Positions 63,022 to 64,000 of a stretch of DNA of 64,000 bases are shown here, piece after piece; within the stretch, counting starts at the first letter, position 1; every line of letters starts with the position of its first letter. The notes below the pieces were generated by a model. That model saw only the letters and a list, made by a program, of their open reading frames with translations, made no database searches and had not been told where the DNA came from. This stretch comes from Neolewinella antarctica. Lineage in GTDB: Bacteria; Bacteroidota; Bacteroidia; Chitinophagales; Saprospiraceae. The translations under genes and the position numbers were made by a program. The stretch spans positions 127,583 to 191,582 of the forward strand of contig NZ_JAATJH010000006.1 of NCBI RefSeq assembly GCF_011927835.1, written 5' to 3'.

Positions 63022-63759
63022 TCAACCCACAAGAATCGGAAGACCGGCCGGATCGTCGTTCAGTAAATCTTTGGTGCCCCGCCAGCCCGGCAGGTGCAGG
63101 GTGAGTAGCGCCCGAAAAGCCTGGGTGTGGCCCCGTTCCCGCAGGTGCAATAACTCATGGAGGACGATGTACCGCAGGCAGGCCGGGGCGTGGCGGGCGA
63201 GCTCCAGGTTAAGCCAGATCCGTTTCGCCGCCACGGTGCAACTGCCCCACTTGGTCGTCATGCGCTTAGTGCGGTACTCGGTAGCCACCAGGCCCGTTTT
63301 TTCTTCGAGGTCGCGGCGGATTGGCCCGAGCTTTTCCAGTAATTCCCGGCGGTAAAAATCGTTCAGCGCGCGCTCCCGGCCCGCGCGGTCGGTAGCGGGG
63401 CGTAGGTGTAGTTCCAGCCATTCTCCCCGCAGTATCACCCGGTGCGTACCGGCCGTTGCTACCAAGCGAATGCGGTAATGCCGGCCCCACACGTAAGCAC
63501 TTTCCCCGTCCGTGTACTCGCGGCGGACGGGGCGATCCTGCGCGGCCATTTTTCGCTGCTGGCGGCGGACCCACGCGAGGCGCGAAATGACGAACAGGCG
63601 TGTCTTGTCCGCGTCCGTTCCGTGGGGGACGACGACCCGGACCTGCCCCCCCGGCGGGTGTACGCTCAAATGCAGGTGCTTAACCGGCCGCTGGTGAACG
63701 GTCAACTCCAGCCCCGCGATGGTGAGCCGTTCCGGCGACGTGATTTCTTGCTTCGCCAC
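63022..63759 (-). CDS. YgjP-like (DUF45) metallopeptidase
   Basis: 245 residues, GTG start at 63759. The zinc motif HELLHLRERGHTQAF (two His of HExxH plus a later His) and the upstream WGSCTVAAKRIWLNLELARHAPACLRYIVLHE match the YgjP/DUF45 family of M48-like proteins. These genes are often found beside type I restriction genes; here the hsdR stop lies six bases upstream, so they are co-transcribed. The role of the peptidase in restriction is unknown. Confidence 0.88.
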   Translation of the reverse strand: MAKQEITSPERLTIAGLELTVHQRPVKHLHLSVHPPGGQVRVVVPHGTDADKTRLFVISRLAWVRRQQRKMAAQDRPVRREYTDGESAYVWGRHYRIRLVATAGTHRVILRGEWLELHLRPATDRAGRERALNDFYRRELLEKLGPIRRDLEEKTGLVATEYRTKRMTTKWGSCTVAAKRIWLNLELARHAPACLRYIVLHELLHLRERGHTQAFRALLTLHLPGWRGTKDLLNDDPAGLPILVG

Positions 63760-63765
63760 GTCCGT

Positions 63766-64000
63766 CTAGTTCGCTTCGATGATGGCCAGTAGGGCGGCGG
63801 CATCGAAAGCCGCGTGGCCGTCCAGCACCCGGGCGATGGCCTTTTCGACGCCCCGCCGCTTCATGGCGTTGTGCCGCCAGCCATCTTTAGCGGCGTAACG
63901 GATCTGCGCTTCGGCAGCCAGGGACAGGGCCTCGTCGTGCCCCAGATAATCGTAGATCGCCCGCTGCCGCTGGGACTGCATGCTCGTGGGATAAGCCTGG
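63766..64000 (-). CDS. hsdR: Type I restriction endonuclease subunit R, C-terminal end only
   Basis: The frame is open from the window edge to the TAG at 63766 (about 78 residues). The visible end, ...AYPTSMQSQRQRAIYDYLGHDEALSLAAEAQIRYAAKDGWRHNAMKRRGV..., matches the C-terminal helical region of HsdR, including the YDYLG-DEAL block and a basic KRRGVEKAI stretch. The internal ATG at 63981 is not the start. The ATPase and nuclease domains would be beyond the edge. Confidence 0.8.
   Translation of the reverse strand, partial: QAYPTSMQSQRQRAIYDYLGHDEALSLAAEAQIRYAAKDGWRHNAMKRRGVEKAIARVLDGHAAFDAAALLAIIEAN

Overview
The window looks like a chromosomal piece of a GC-rich member of the Bacteroidota, most likely the class Saprospiria (a Lewinella-like bacterium). 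The evidence is two secreted proteins with type IX secretion C-terminal sorting domains, an adjacent PorP/SprF and PorE-like pair, a Bacteroidetes-type arginine cluster with an N-succinylornithine-type transcarbamylase, the families DUF2480 and RNase Y/ZapA, near absence of Shine-Dalgarno sequences, and promoters of the TTTG-N19..21-TAnnTTTG type. The genus is inferred from general gene content, not from a marker gene.

Layout. 1-2041 (minus): end of a polysaccharide locus, with a Wzz-like chain-length regulator and an O-antigen ligase/polymerase cut by the left edge. 2.5-6.2 kb (plus): lpxH, a fused alpha/beta branched-chain 2-oxoacid dehydrogenase E1, and tRNA-Gln with a near-consensus promoter. 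6.6-9.7 kb: a parallel beta-helix type IX cargo protein. 9.9-15.8 kb: arginine cluster (possible Arg-rich leader peptide, GNAT, argG, argC, argD, argF-like), interrupted by a DUF433/DUF5615 toxin-antitoxin pair. 15.9-20.5 kb: cysQ, a FAD oxidoreductase, kynureninase, a DUF3089 lipoprotein. 20.7-24.3 kb (minus): a large TolB/BamA-like protein. 24.5-28.5 kb (minus): a light-sensing module made of bacteriophytochrome, two receiver-only regulators and the heme oxygenase that makes its chromophore. 28.7-31.9 kb: UPF1-like helicase and an Old Yellow Enzyme. 32-38 kb (minus): DUF805, PorE-like, PorP/SprF, DUF2480, scpB. 38-43.5 kb: M20 peptidase, DUF697/SHOCT protein, an S23-like four-helix-bundle gene between inverted heptamer arrays, tsaD, an EamA transporter. 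43.7-50.1 kb: type IX subtilase, small membrane proteins, POT transporter, AHSA1 protein. 50.3-55.7 kb: ABC exporter, DUF2461, rny, zapA and a coiled-coil partner. 56-64 kb: beta-carbonic anhydrase, a secreted nuclease-fold protein, an AsmA-like giant, superoxide dismutase, a tocopherol-cyclase-like protein, a YgjP-like metallopeptidase and the 3' end of hsdR.

The most unusual layer is repetitive DNA. At least five unrelated families of short repeats occupy the spaces between genes, often touching start or stop codons. A ~20-bp GC-rich motif (TGCACCCGCGACCGCGCCCA and close variants) occurs about 14 times, half of them inside genes and in different reading frames, with four more copies carrying a palindromic core. 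Arrays of the heptamer CTACCGC occur as inverted pairs; one pair encloses a four-helix-bundle gene of the family found in 23S rRNA intervening sequences, and the other two are empty. No CRISPR array, prophage or complete insertion sequence was seen.
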